DNA of 64,000 nt from Valencia hispanica (taxonomy: Eukaryota > Chordata > Actinopteri > Cyprinodontiformes > Valenciidae): positions 31,386,914-31,450,913 of the forward strand of contig OY747711.1 in assembly GCA_963556495.2 (NCBI GenBank). Reading direction: 5' to 3'. Shown here piece after piece: positions 12,201 to 27,200 of this stretch. The notes beneath the pieces were generated by a model, which worked only from the letters and a program-made list of their open reading frames with translations, made no database searches and was not told the DNA's origin. The translations under genes were made by a program, and so were the position numbers. How positions within the stretch are numbered: position 1 is the stretch's first letter; each line of letters opens with the position of its first letter.

Positions 12201-15200
12201 AATTGGGATGACCATGCCATGCATTTTATCTTTTCAGTCAAAACTGAGATGCCGCTCAGTTACTGGCTTGTTTTGAGTTGGTCTCTTTGGCATAAGACAA
12301 CATGACCTCTTCTAGTATTTTGACAGAATCAGATTGTTAAATAGTTCTGAACCCACAATCTGAGAAAAATCTCCATAGTATGATGCCTGAGCCAACACTG
12401 CAACTTAAATTCAGTGTTTGAGATTCATTTGAGAAACTATCTATGGCTCATAGACCTAAAAACAATAACTTGATTTCAGCAGTCCAGATGTCGTTGCGCC
12501 AGTTGGTGTTTTCTTTGGCAAATTGTAATATCTTCAGCTCAAAAATACGCAGAGGTATTTGCAAGAAGATTCCTCTTTAGGATAAATGGGCTGACAAAGG
12601 ATCTTCTTGTGGGGACTTCTTGCAAAGAGCTTTACAACAGCATTTTCTGATCATTACAGTACTCACAACTAACTTTAGACCCTATTTAATCCCTCTTGCG
12701 CTGATTAATGACTTGTTCTTTGTCATTATTTGCTATTCTTTGATTCATTCCATTGGTTGTTTTCTGTGTTCTTCCACATTCTTTCTGATTTTGGTTTCCA
12801 TTTTTCTCTCTTTCTTTAATATGTTTTCCTTTCTAATCAACTCTGTACTTGTACACTGTTCTTCTGAACAAAGTCTGGAAGACCTTGTTTTACTCAGATT
12901 TTCAGAAAGGAATACTCTATAAAACCAACATGTAAAACATTTTCTGACTTTATCCTTAAATAAAGGTCAGATATTTGACATCCGTTCATTCACAGAATGA
13001 ATAATTATTTTGAAGAAAACTCATTTCATTAATGATTCAGTTGCACAGACCCAGGTGCATGCATTACATTACTATTGGTTTCTATTACTCTACTACACTG
13101 AAACGTATTTGCTTTGTAGAAATATAATTTCTATCAAAAACAGTAATTGATTATGTTAGAGATGCTGAACACAACTATTTATAAATTGTGGGCACCAAAA
13201 AGAACTGCAAGTTTTTCCAACTGTCCTAATGTGTTATTGGCAGGCAGAGTTTGATTGACTCACACCTGAAATATTAAAGATTTCCAACTATAGCATGTAA
13301 GCACTCCTCTGCTATTGCTATTTTGCACATAAAGAAATTGCAGCGGTGGCTGCAAAGCAATATAATTGTAACATATCTAGTCTAAAGGATATAAAATGGC
13401 TGTAGTTCATAAACTTTTATTTACTTTTCGTCACCGGGTGACATTTTTGGGTCTTTGGTCCCCTTATTTTTTGTCTTGTTTCCTCAGTTGGGTTTATGTC
13501 ACCTTTTATCCATAGTCACCTACATGATTTCAGTGACACTGCTTAATGGACATCCAAGCCTCAGCACTTAAGCAACAGACTGGGCTATCTCCAGTTGTAC
13601 TTGGCCAAACTGAATTGCCTTGATCTAAGCTGTGATGACAGATGTTATGTCATCCTGTGTATCCGCAGGGAGAATCTCCGAGCACCAGCATCCAGCTAGA
13701 CTTCGGGGACGGAATCAAGATCACATACTCTAACCTAAGCAGGACTGACGATGGCATCAAGCACATCTACAGAATGACTGGGATTTACCGAGTGATAGCT
13801 ATTGCGGAAAACAGCCTGGGATCTGACAGCAGCATGCTTTTTTTGCACATCACTAGTGCGTGGATAAGAAACATCATTACTCTTTCCTGCAGCAGTGCAT
13901 ATAGCATGAACCCTCCTCTCTTTCTGGGATAGTCACATTTTGACACTGGCAAATTCAATGTCAGTCATTTTCACAATACTTTTATGCATATCAGCCTGAG
14001 AACACTTTGAGCTGGAGTGTATATCACTTGCGATCAATTTAATACTCAGTGTTCACTTCTTAAATTAATTTGATGCATGTATTGCCCATGTATTTTGCTA
14101 CTGCCTCAGGTCCAGTGGATCGTGTGTATCTCTCCGCTCCTATTGTGGCCATCAGGGAGAAAGCAGCTAATCTGACTGCAGTAGTTTGGCCAAGCCACAC
14201 AAGAACTCTGACCTTCTTTTGGTGGTTTGAAAACAGCTCCGAGGTGAGGGACCATCACCTCCTCCTACTACTGTTTTCAGCATTTGTCTTTGTCCAGTTT
14301 ACTGTCATTGTTTCTACTCCCCCACTCCTCCTCTGCTGTCCTTGCACTACAGTATTAATTTAAAATTGCAAACCTACACAAATAATGTAAAATGTGGCTT
14401 GTGGACCCCCTTTTCTTGGAAGATCGAGCTCAAATGGATTGGATTTATTTATCCTGTTGGTTATATTCACTCAAACAACTATTCATTATACAGCGAGTCA
14501 AGTGCTGCATATATGTAGTATTTATTCACCATTTTCTTGAGAAATTCTCAGTGTTTTTCTTTTGAACTTCAGCCCATTATAACTCTGGAGGGGAGCATCT
14601 CGCACATGTTTCTCAGAGAGGGAAAAAACAAGGTCACGGTCCAGGTTGCTTGTGGAAGCAACGTATTGGAAGACTCCAAAGTTATAACTGTTAAAGGTGA
14701 GTGGAACAGACAGACTTCAAAGCACTTTATAGGTACATGAATATGCAATATGCTACAGGGGGGGTGATGGGGGGGTGATGCCTCTCGGTCAGCACCACAA
14801 GCTGCGCCTTGTGTATGTCAGTGTAGACCTATCTAATGAATAAAATGTCACGCTATGTGAACATGAAATCTGGAGGAGCAATTAACTTCAAGGCGTATGT
14901 TCCCAAATGAAAAAAGACAAATCTGCAAATCATATTAATCAAAAACTAAACTAGAAGTAGCATTCATGTTCTAATACATACTACTTCACCCCTTTTTTCC
15001 AGAGTCCTTCAGGTCACTGCTGTTGTCGTTTTCACCAGCTCTTGACGAGCACAATCCTGACATCCCCGAGTGGAGGGAGGACATAGGCCGTGTGGTGCGG
15101 ACAGCTCTGTCACAGGTACATCAAGTCCCAACAGATCTTTCCTGAAACCAACATTGGAGCTCCATTACTTTCAGGGTCATTACTATTTTAAACCCCTGTG

Positions 15201-18200
15201 CAATAATAACCACACAGCCAAAGTTATGTCCTCCATGATTCTTTTTTTTGAGGTAATCTGTGATGACATGTCACTAGTGTGAATAACTAGTGTGAATAAA
15301 AGGTGATGTCAGCCATTCTTGCCATGGAGTAACACAGGATATTGTTATATTTTGGTTTCAAACTTAAATTAAGCTCCTTAATGGAGTTAAACCTGTCATT
15401 CGCGTCCCAGCAGGTGTCTGGGGTTCCTGAAAATCAGCTGATGGTGTCTCTGTACCCAGGACTTCCAACCACAGCCGAGCTATTTATCCTGCCTGATGAG
15501 CAAATGTCAAGTGAGCACAAGAAAAGGAACGAGGAGGCTTTGGATACAGTAAGAGCTATGATATGCGGAAAGGTTTTCACTTCAACTTTTGTTGTTTCAT
15601 AGGCTAGTAATAAAAAAGAGCAAACTCTCAACATTGATTGCTAACATAATTTAGCTCCATTGTAATGTGTTTCTATATGTAGCCTATCCTAACCTAACCT
15701 TTATGGAATTTCTCCTGCCCTAATTATGGAGGGATTCTAAATAGTTTCCAGACTTTATTATTTTGTGGAATTCAGGCAATGATCTACAGATGCGCACAAA
15801 GTTGTTCCTATCCATCCATAATAGAAAATAAGACCAACATACCATAAAACAATCTTAAATATCTTACAGCTTATTTGAGGGGCAATAAGTCCAGGAAGAC
15901 AACCCAAACATTATCTCCCCTGCAACAACTCATTCTGGGGGATCCTAACATGTTCCCAGGCACAGAAAACATACATAGTCCCCCCAACAAGTTCTGAATT
16001 TCCTCAAAGAGAGATGTGCCCTGAAAACCTCCATACGGAGTTTTAAAGGAGCAATCTTGATCAAATGTTTGACCCACGTCAAGCGACTCCTTTTGATGCA
16101 AAGGAACAGCAGCTCTACTCCACGCTCCTCCCTAAATGATTGATTTTCCAACTATATCTCTTAGGGAGATCCCAGTTCCCCTACAGATGAAGCTATTTTC
16201 AGCTGCTTGTGACTGTGATCTCATTCTGTTGGTCACAAACCACATATAATCACCAAAGGTTGGTCCAGAAACTTTGCAGAAAATATATAATTTAAACAGA
16301 TATTGTGTGATACCTTCATAGAAAAATGGTTATGAGTTATGCTGCTAACTAGCTCAGACCCCCGCCCAACCCACCACCGGACAGTGATCTGACGTTAGCC
16401 ACAAGCCAACGCTTAGCGGCTGACGAATAATTAGTGATGGTCTGTTTGAAGTTGAAGCTCCGGCGCATGTGTCAAAAAAAAAACAAAAAAAAACAGTCCT
16501 TCAGAAGCACTTTCAAGGCTTGATTTATCTGAGCAGAGTCACGTGTTCAATGAGGTCCGAAGCTCCGCTTGGTACGTCACTGCTTGGGTACCTAATTCAG
16601 TGGTTCAAAAGACCAGAATCACTGGCTTAATCTGTGGTGTGTGTTGGAGGTGAGTAGCAACCACTAGTAAACAAGTGAGTGATCCAGCAACATGGGGCAA
16701 CGCGTGGCATAGAAGTAGAGCGGGAAACTCATTTGCAGAGGCCTCTATATATAGCATGAGTTTAAAGAGCATCTCATCACCAAAGCAACTTTTTTTTTTG
16801 CAGATAAACTGCACTACTCAAAAAAAAGGGAACACTAAAATAGCACATCCTAGATCTGAATGAAATATTCTTAATAAATACTTTGATCTCTACATAACTG
16901 AATGTGCTAACAATAAAATTACACAAAGATTATCGATGGAAATCAAATTTATCAACCCATGGAGGTCTGAATTTGGACTCAAACTCAAAATTAAAGTGGA
17001 AAAACACACTACAAGCTGATCCAACTTTGATGTGTTGTCCTTAAAACAACTCAAAATGAATCTCAGTAGTGTGTGTGGCCTCCAAGTGCCTGTATGACCT
17101 CCCTACAATGCCTGGGCATGCTCCTGATGAGGTGGCAGATGGTCTCCTAAGGGATGTCCTCCTAGAGCTGGACTAAAGCATCCGCCAACTCCTGGACAGT
17201 CTGTGGTGCAACGTTGGTGGATGGAGTGAGACATGATGTCCCAGATGTGCTCAGTTGGATTCAGGTTTGGGGAACAGACCAGTACATAGCATCAATGCCT
17301 TCCTCTTCCAGGAACTGCTGACACACTCTAGCCACATGAGGTCTAGGATTGTCTTCCTTTAGGAGGAACCCTGGGCCAACCGCACCAGCATATGATCTCA
17401 CAAGGGGTCTGAGGATGTAATCTCGGTACCTAATGGCAGTCAGGCTAGCACGTGGAGGGCTGTGTGGCCTGCTGGAGGTCATTTTGAATGGCTCCAGTAG
17501 TGCTCCTCCGTTTCCTCCTTGCACAAAGGCAGAGGTAGCGGTCCTGAAGCTGGGTTGTTGCCGTCCGTCAGCCTCCTCCACGTCTCCTGATGTACTCGTC
17601 TGTCTCCTGGTAGCACCTCCATGCTACCACTAGAGTTAAAGCACCGCCAGAATTCAAAAGTGACCAAGACATCAGCCAGAAAGCATGGGAACTTAGAAGT
17701 GGTCTGTGGTTACCACCTCCAGAACCACTCCTATATTGGGGGTGTCTTGCTAACTGCCTATAATTTCACCTGTTGTCTATTCCATTTGCATAACAGCATG
17801 TGAAATTGATTGTCAATCAGAATTGGTTCCTTAGTGGACAGTTTGATTTCACAGAAGTGTGATTGACTTGCAGTTACATTGTGTTGTTTAAGTGTTCCCC
17901 TTTATTTTTTGAGTACTGTATGAATGAATGTCTAATAGTGCTGTCTACATTTCTGGTCATTAGTTTTGGTATTTGTGTATATTTTAGTTAAAATATAAAT
18001 TTTCAACCAAAAACTGTCAGCGTGGCACCACCTTTAGGATAAAACTCTACACTGCACGTAAATTTGAATTGGGCATTGCTATTCGCTCTGCGGTGATGGC
18101 TGATGTCAGCCATCCTGCCTCTTTGGGGTATGAAAGAAGCAGAGTCCAGGCCATGCCTCCACAACAAGTTGGAGTTGGAATAGCAAGAAAGTGTTGACTT

Positions 18201-21200
18201 TCCCCCCCAAGCGTCCTTCTGCCTTCCAGGCAACGCCTCCTTTCGCCACATTTTTGAAATCGGTCTTGTGGGAAAATCTGTTCCCCTGAAATATTCTAAT
18301 CCCCTGTGTCAGGAGCATGCACTGCAGCCAGAGGGGCCGATCTTGACCACACTTCTGATTGATTTGTTACTAAAATGATAACAGGTATTCATGTCAAAGT
18401 TGTTACTTTATTAAGCTTCCAGTAAATGAATTAATAAAAATAAACATAGTCTTGTGTTTTTTATTTTATTTTTTACACAGTTTAGTGTTGTTTGTTTTAA
18501 TTAGCCAAAATCTAAGTATGAGTCATGTTCACTAAAACCTGATGGATATGAGCCACCAGTACTGTTTTCTTTCACATCGTGTTCATTTTTATATTTTAAT
18601 ACCTGATGTTAGAGGATGGAAACTCGCTCTGCTGGATACGAAAACTTAGGCTTCCTGAAAGCATGAATGTAGGATTAATATTCAAACAAATCCTGCTCTA
18701 ATGTAAAATACAACACATTAACAGACTCAAAAGCGATTTCTAGTTTTTGATCGCTAATGTCTGTTGTATTTTGGGGCCGCGCACACTGACCGCTCCGTGT
18801 CTTCCCGTTTACAGTCGTCATATTGTGAGAGAGCATCAGTCATGCAGAAGTTGCTCACCTCCGAAATGTCCATAGCAAAAATACAATCGGTTGGTGCTCA
18901 TTAGCGCTTGCTGCTTACTTTTTGACTCGCTGTGTTGCCACAGGTGATGCGCATGCACAACTGCTGCAGTAGGGCTGGAGGGAGGGAAGGGGACGGGAGG
19001 GAGTGTTTTGGGAGGGGCCTTGGTAAGTCAGATTGAAAAAATTTCTCTCCCTCCAATCCTCCTACTGCAGCTTTAACTTTAGGTATTAAAATATAAAAAT
19101 CAACACGACGTGAAAGAAAACAGCATTGGTGGATCATATCCGTCACGTTGTAGTGAACATGACTCATACTTGGATTCTCGCTGATTAAAACAAACAACAC
19201 AAAACTGTGTAAAAATTAAAAATCATACAAGACTATGTTAATTTTTATTAATTTATTTACTGGAAGCTTAATAAAGTAACAACTTTGAGATGACTACCTG
19301 TCATCATTTTAGCAACAAATCAATCAGAAGTGCGGTGAAGACTGTCGGATCAGCCCCTCTGGGTGCAGTGCGCGCTCCCGACACAGGGGAACGGAATATT
19401 TCAGGGGAACAGATTTTCGCACAAGAGCGGAAATGTAGGTGGAGTAAGACTCTGGTAGAGGGGTGAGTTGCTCTTTAAGGACAATTTATTCATCAATTGG
19501 TATGCAGGTAGATTCAAGTTGATGTGCATACTAAAGGCTAGATGTCTTCCAAGAAAACTGTGTTAGAAAGCTTCGAGTAATAATCTGTTTTTTGATACAA
19601 GCTTCAGTGCCTCAGAAAGCTTCATTTGGCCATCACTACGGCTAATTAGCGTCTTTTCAATGTCAGAAAAAATGAATTTTTAAGAGAAATCACTTGAATG
19701 AACTAACACAACCAACTCACGGCAGTTAGTATCAAACACACGCTAGTAAAATGAATAATTTCTGTTGTTTTCCTTCTCTCGTTAAACAGGAAGTAGCGGG
19801 AGGCGCCACTTCCGGTAGGATACCAAAATAAAACGGACACCGTAAAAAAATCCCAGCGGACAAATAAAAGCTATAAGAACTTATTTAACACCACGTAATA
19901 TCTGGGATGACTCTTAGGGAACCGGAAAAATGTGCGTTAATTAGTAGGGGATTTAATAATTTCTCTACTGCACATTTATATGAGGGACACAATTAACTTC
20001 AGTTTTAGAATCTTTGATATAAGGTTCTGTTAAACGGTTATTAGCAGTTAATAGCTTACCAACAAGATAATACTACCTTCTAATAATACTTTTTTTAAAA
20101 AGGGGCTATATGCAATTTTCTGAAATTTAAACTCGCGACTGACACCATGTGGCCAAAAAACGGAACTGCTCTTCCTTTCTGCTCGCTCTCGCAGCGCGCT
20201 CTCGTACGCCGGTCGCTCCCAATCTTCGATCTTTTTCGGGCACTTGTCAGGGGTTTAACTTTTTTAGTCTTATGTGGAGTAACTGTTGATGTCAAAGTTG
20301 TCCTTGGTCTCTTCCGTGTATTCGCACAATCCATTGAACTGCTTGCAAGTGCTGACTAGCGGTGGTGGCAGAGTGATCTGAAACATTTAACATGAACATG
20401 TTACGTCACATCCGCAGACAGCATCATTTAAGTTTAGAGTACCTAGTAAAAAAGCAAAGCAGTGTAAAATCAGTAAAATAACATTCACCTAAACTACTAT
20501 AATATCTTGGCTTCTTTTTCAATGCTTCAGTTTTAAATCAGATACTCAAAAAAATACAAAAAGTGCAATACACCTTCTGTTTATGATAGGTGTTTCGCAC
20601 AAAGGTATAATTCTTGGTGTGCTGCCTCATACCTCCATTTTCTGTATACTGTAAATAGCTATAAGCTTGTGTGTAAATTACCGACCAAGCCAAAGATAAT
20701 TTAAAGGTCCAGAGATGCCGTTGCCTCTGTAATATTTTTACACTGAAATTGTTTAAAGATGGTACAACTTCCTTCAGACTAGCGACTTATGAACTTTTAA
20801 AACAAACTATTTTTAAACATTCCTTATTAGCTATTTAAATCAATCTAGTAAATTCTCTTTTTCTAATTGTGACCTTTCAATCTCTGTTCAAAAAAGGTTT
20901 TATTCACCCATAAAAAAACTCCTTTACTTCTGTTCTGGCATTGTGCTTGGAAGTCGAAAGGAGAATACCCATTAACATGTCCCATTTTCATGCATTGTCG
21001 GACTCTGCTTTATGCCACATTTAGCCAGTTAGCTGAGAGGTTTGGTAGGTGCCTGATGGACTGAAAGTGTTTTTGCAGCCCTGAATTCAGTTATCATTCT
21101 TGGTATGGATAGAACTGTATATATCTACTAGAAATGTAGTCTCTGGTGGAACACATTAGCTCACTTTGGGTTGCACTACTGTTTAACCATTTAAAAAGTA

Positions 21201-24200
21201 TAGGCAATGGTCATTAAAGAATATCCTCTACAGATTCATTGTAATTTAAGCATTGTCTTTTCTGAGTTGTTTATTTATTTGGTATCATTGTGCATTAATT
21301 AAAAAATCAAATGGTTGTAAAGATACATCTGTGTCTGATAAAATGTTTTGTGCTGTCCTTTTAAAACAGATATCAGAAATTTTTGTCACTGCCCTGAACC
21401 AAGGCCTGATCCAGTTTGAACTAAAAACAAATATTCGCATTGTTATGTACATGACTCAGCAAACTTTGGGTAAGTCTTACTGCAACATTAGATCATTGTT
21501 TCTACAACCCACAGTTATAAAATTCTTTATTTGCAAGCAAATGGAAAATATTCAGACAAGCCTGAGGCTCATATTTATATGCTTTTGAAAGTAATTTTGC
21601 CACTTTCAAAGGTTTTATTCAGAGTTAAAAACGTATGTACAGTTTATCACAGGACTTAAACATCCTTCAGCGTGTGGCGCTTTTTGTCTTGTTTTTTAAC
21701 CTGAAGCTGTGGTACAGTACCTCTGTTTGAAATCAGTCAATCGATGAGGTGATTGACAAGGAGGGCATTAGGTATTCGCTGAGGAAATCTGCAGGGTCAT
21801 TGGGTCATTAACATATTGCACAAATGTGTCCATCAACCCTGTGTGCCTTTACCCTTTTCATCCACCGATGGATCTGTCTTCATTTGTGTCTGCATACAAA
21901 GGTCTGGGTTGCCTTTAAAATGATCCTGAAAGGTCAAACACTTCATAGTCTTTTCTCAGAGGGAAAGAAAGATGGGTGGTAAGGGGAAATGCTTTGAGTA
22001 TTGCACCTCAGCATGCATAAGCTGCTGCACCATGACGGACCCCATGGAGAGAATGTGGACATCCTGAAGGTTTCTTTTAACACCCTCAGGGGATAACATG
22101 CAAAGTCCAATTCTTTACACTGCAGCTCTGGTGGGAACACGGCATTGGGGAGGCATTCAGAGAGATGTAGTTTTCAGCATTGTTCAGCAGACATTTTGTG
22201 CTGACAACAGACGTATAAAAAGTTTTTAAAAACCCCAATAGAAAACCCCCCAAATTTTCCTGCCTGATAGATATTATACTCATAAACAATAGTTGAGTTC
22301 AACCGTGGGTTCAGGTTGCTTTCTTTTTTGTCAGAAGTGTATCAGACCCTGCAGATGCAGATGACACTTCAACATCCTAATATAATATTCACATACTGTC
22401 TTTAACAAAGAAATGGTACCAAAGACTTTTTTCTGGCAAAAATGGCTTTTAAAATTAATTATAAGTATTAAAAAACAAAGCAAAGGCCAGTAGGGATTAC
22501 ATTTCAAGCTTTCTATTTGTAGTTTTTTTTTGTTCTTCACTGTGCTGATGTTTACGATTTTATTTAAATGTCTGAATTCGAACGTGTTTGTGTTTCAGCA
22601 CCACTAGTGGATTCCAACTCAATTCACAGTGGGTCGGCAATGCTTATGCTGATCAGCGTGGTCTTTGTTGGCATAGCTGCATTTTTTATCTACAAATTCA
22701 AAAGGTTTGTCCAACCACATACAAAACTATGCTGACTCCAATCGTCTTTTGAAAATAAAGCCTAAAAAACATTTGCTGGTGTACTGTCTCTTTCAGGAAA
22801 ATCCCTTGGATCCATGTGGAGACTGAAGACCGCCATGAGAAGGATCCGGAGGTGATAAGCACAGTAGGTCAAAACGATGCCATGTCCAAGGTCAACCTAA
22901 GCGAGTTTCCATCTCAGAAAGAACTCATGGAAAAAGAGCTGGAAGGCAGAAGCAGAGGTAATCAGTTTCAAATCATTATTATTTTGTTATTTGTGCAGCA
23001 CACTGTTTTTAGGCAGTATTAGTAGAAGAAATGTTAGGAAATCTACTCTTGAACATCACTCACTGTTATTATTATTATTTTACATTGTTATTATTATATT
23101 ACATTGTTATTATTATATTATATTATATTATATTATATTATATTATATTATATTATATTATATTATATTATATTATATTATATTATATTATATTATATTA
23201 TATTATATTATATTATAAAGGATTATTTTTGGGATGGTGGAGCTGTATTTTAAAAAAGATGTGTAGATCTTTACTGCTATTTTTTATTTTATTTGACCTC
23301 TTAATCATGTAAAGCACCTTGAATCACCTTGTTGTTGAAAGTGTGCTATACAAATAAAATTGCCTTGCCTTGCTCCCTAAAATGGTACACTACAGTGTAA
23401 ATTACAAACCCTCATTTCCACATTTCCTGAGCGAGTTTTTATGTCTATATTTTAGGATCTAGGATGTAACGTACGTTATTCCGTGCTTTTTGTTTAGGCA
23501 AAATTAAATACAGACTAATAATATCTGTTAACTACTATGATCCATTAATCCATTAAAACAGGATTTAAAGGATGACTGTCAGTAGACTCTGATACCGATT
23601 AGCATTTTATTGCCCTAAAAATACACCACTTTGCATTTGAATTCATGTTAACAGCATTTGTTGAAGCCTGAAGCAGCTCGATTGTATAAGTCTTAAATGG
23701 CTCTTCTTAGAGTGATTTCAGTGTGCGTTGTATTGAAGTGCAGCACACGTCCGAGGAGCTGGAACATCTTTATCACCCACAGTATGTCATATTTTGCAAA
23801 TTGCCCCCCAAGAGCACAACCACAGCATCTGCACAGAACCCAGATATCACTGTGACAAGTTAACTTTTTGATTGCTTTGCGTAACATCTTCTGTGAAGCC
23901 TTTTAGATGGCATCTACTCAGTCCCTGCACACAGTGTGGACCGTTTGACAAAAGTAGCATTGCAGTGCTTCTGACACCGACATGTGGGCTGCAGGCCTTT
24001 TTTGTGATCACTCAGCACTTTTGACTGTTCTTCATTTCTCAGCTGTTTCTACCTTTTCAAGTTCTTGCTGATCTAAGACCAATTAACTAATTTTAGGGTC
24101 ACTAACAAAGTGTTATTTGCCAAAGAGCAGTAGAGCATTGTACCTTAAGCTCTTGAAATTGGCAGATCAAATTAATTGAACCCTTCTGTTTATACGTTTC

Positions 24201-27200
24201 GGTTATTTTATCATTGGTTTTAGTTGCCTTTTTTCTGATTTTGGCTGAGATACAAAGGTTCCTACAAAGTATACTTTACTTAGAATATATCTTATCATGC
24301 AGTAGTTGATATAATACATTGTGTAATATTGAGAGTGATTTACAAATGTTGACATTTTGGACACTCCATAAGAAAAAAAAAAAGTTAGTTTCATACAGTG
24401 ACTATGAAAAGTATTCACCCCCCTTGGATGTTTTACCCTTTGTAATTGCTTTTACAGATCAATCATGATCAACAAAATTAGCCTTTTTTGACAATTTTTT
24501 TTCTTTACAAAAAACCTTTTAATGTGCAAAAAAGTGAAAACAGATTTCTGCAAAAACATTGGCAATTGAATAAAAATATGCAACATAAAATAAGTAACTA
24601 TATAAATATCCACATCATTTAAAGTGACTGATCTAATTCAACAGAGAGAATAAAGACATATGTTTCTGGAAGGTCCATTCACTGGTAGTCAGTATTCCTT
24701 ACTACCATTATAACATTAAGACAAAAGAACCCTCCAACCAAATCAGAGAATGGAGAGAAATTTTTTAAGGCACTGAACATCCCTAGAGTTCAGTTAAATT
24801 CATCATCAACAAATGAAATCAATGTGGCATATGTGTATATCTGCCCTGATCAGGCCGTCCTCAAACTGAGAGACTATGTAAGATGGAGACTAGTGAGAGA
24901 GCCCACCAAGACACCTACGTGTCCTGAACACCTACCTAAGTGTGACTTTGCTGAAGGAGTTACAAGCTTCAGCAGCTGAGATGGGAGAGGCCCTGCATAC
25001 AACAATTGTTGCCTAGATTCTTTGCCAGTCAAAGCTTTATGGGAGAGTGGCACTGTTAAAATAACAACTTATATGAAGTCTTGACTAGAGTTTGCTTAAA
25101 GGCATGTCATTCCATGGTCAAGTGGAAGTTAATTGGTCTGATGAGACCGAAATAGAGCTTTTAGAACCATCAGACATGGCGCAGACACCAAACACTGCAC
25201 ATTACCACAAATACACCATCCTAAAGGCCGGTTTATACTTCTGCACCGTGTCCCTCGCATAGGGTACGCCGTAACCGGCGTAGGTCCACAGAGGCTTGAC
25301 GTGCACTTCCTCAGACCTGACGTGCAGCCCCACGACGCGACGCGGAAGTACTCCCTTGTGATTGGTCAATGAGATTACGTACGCACATACCATCTTCTAC
25401 CTCTCTGTCTTCTCATTTGCTTGCGTTGCAAAGTGTTCAAAAGAAGGATAATTTGTTCGTCTGCTTCCACAATCTCGTTGAGACACTGCACCAAGTCGGC
25501 CGCCATCATTGTTCTAAGGAAATACTTGCCGGAACTGAAGCAAACATAACAAAAACTCCGCCCTGTGAAGTTTGCCGACCGATACCAGCCTACTGCCACC
25601 TGCAGGTCTGGAAATGAAACAGCAACACGACACTTTCAGCCCTACGCAAAAGGATAAACACAGCAGTGGGTACGGCGGTTACGGCGTAACCCACGCGACT
25701 GACGCAGAAGTATAAACCAAGCTTAACTGTGATGCATGGTGGTGGCAGCATCATGCTGTGAAAATGTTTATTGGCAGCAGGTCCTGGAAGGCTTGTAAAG
25801 TTAGAAGGTGAAATGAATGCAGCAAAATGTAGAGAAATTCTGGGGGACAAATTGTTTCCATCTGGAAGAGAGCTATGGCTTCGGAGAACATTTATTTTTT
25901 ATCACGACAACAACCTGAAGCATACAGCTAAAGCTACACAGAAATAGTTTGAAGACAACAAGGTGGATGTTCTGGAGTGGCCGAGTCAAAGCCCAGACCT
26001 CAATCTGATAGAGAATTTGTGGCTGGACTTGAAAAGAGCTGTTCACAACCAATGCCTCACAGAGGTTGAACAGTTTTTCAAGAAAAAAATTGAGAAAAAC
26101 TGCAGATGTGTCTATCCACACAGACTCCTTGTTTCGATTGCAGTCAAAGGTGTATGTATTAAATACTGACTTGAAGGGGGGGGGGGTGAATATTTAAGCA
26201 GTCACTTATTAAATATTTTTCTTTGTCATTATTTTGTAGAATTTTTTTTTTTTTTTTTCAAATATTTTGTCAAAAGTGTAATATTTTGGGTAATTATGAC
26301 TGATTTGTTAAAGCAAAATAAATAAATAAAATAAATAAATAAAAACCTGGGGAAGAATTAAACATGTTTGAATGAAAGAAAGGGGAGATCTACGGTTCAT
26401 AAATTTTTTTATCAATTTGGCTAAAATGACTTCAGCTCATATATTTTATTTCTTCTTAGTCCTCTTACTATAATGCAAAGTTAAAAACTCACTGGTAAAA
26501 ATGTTGAACAATAAAAGTAGCTAAAGAGCATTTCCCGGCCAGAAGCTATTGGAGACTGAAACCAAAGCTAAAGCAGAGTAAACATTAGGCTTACATTCAT
26601 CATGTTTGTAGGAACATAACTCTAAATGAATTATGGCATTGCTCTGTAACTGCAAGCTGCAACAAAAATGAGTTATTGCTGCTTCAGCAGCAATTAACTT
26701 GTGTAATCAACAACAGCCTAATATATTTATAATTACATAAATTGGTCAGAAATGATTTGAAATGACTAAGATGAAGCATTTAAAAAATGCATCAGAGCAA
26801 ATATTGCACCAACTCTATAAATGACTATCAGTGAAATTTACATGTCTCATTAGATGTGAACTCACTTATGTGGGTAGTATGAAATTCACTCTGTGTAGTC
26901 ATAAACAAATGATACAAAGCTTTTATTCTGCTGCTTGTAAGAGTAATAGCAAAGGTGATGGATTCCTTTTGTGGTCTTCTCCATCATAGACTCAGAGTTC
27001 TTCATATCCTGTTAGACTATGCGCAGTCATTAGTTTTATAAAACATTTAATTTAACTTTTTTAATTGTTATTTTTAGCATCGGTTTATGGTTTACATAAG
27101 TAATTTGTGCGATAGAGCACACTATTATTTAGGATTTAGGCAGTATTGGAAGAAATGGTATGAAATCTACTCTGGCTTGAACGTTACACCCTCTTATCAC

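Noticed and set aside
12620..12922. Hydrophobic 100-codon frame with membrane-like segments
   Set aside because: It overlaps a decayed Tc1 and T-rich intron; no splice context, family signature or partner exon.
23031..23312. Frames rich in Ile/Leu/Tyr resembling membrane peptides
   Set aside because: They are translations of the TATTA microsatellite.
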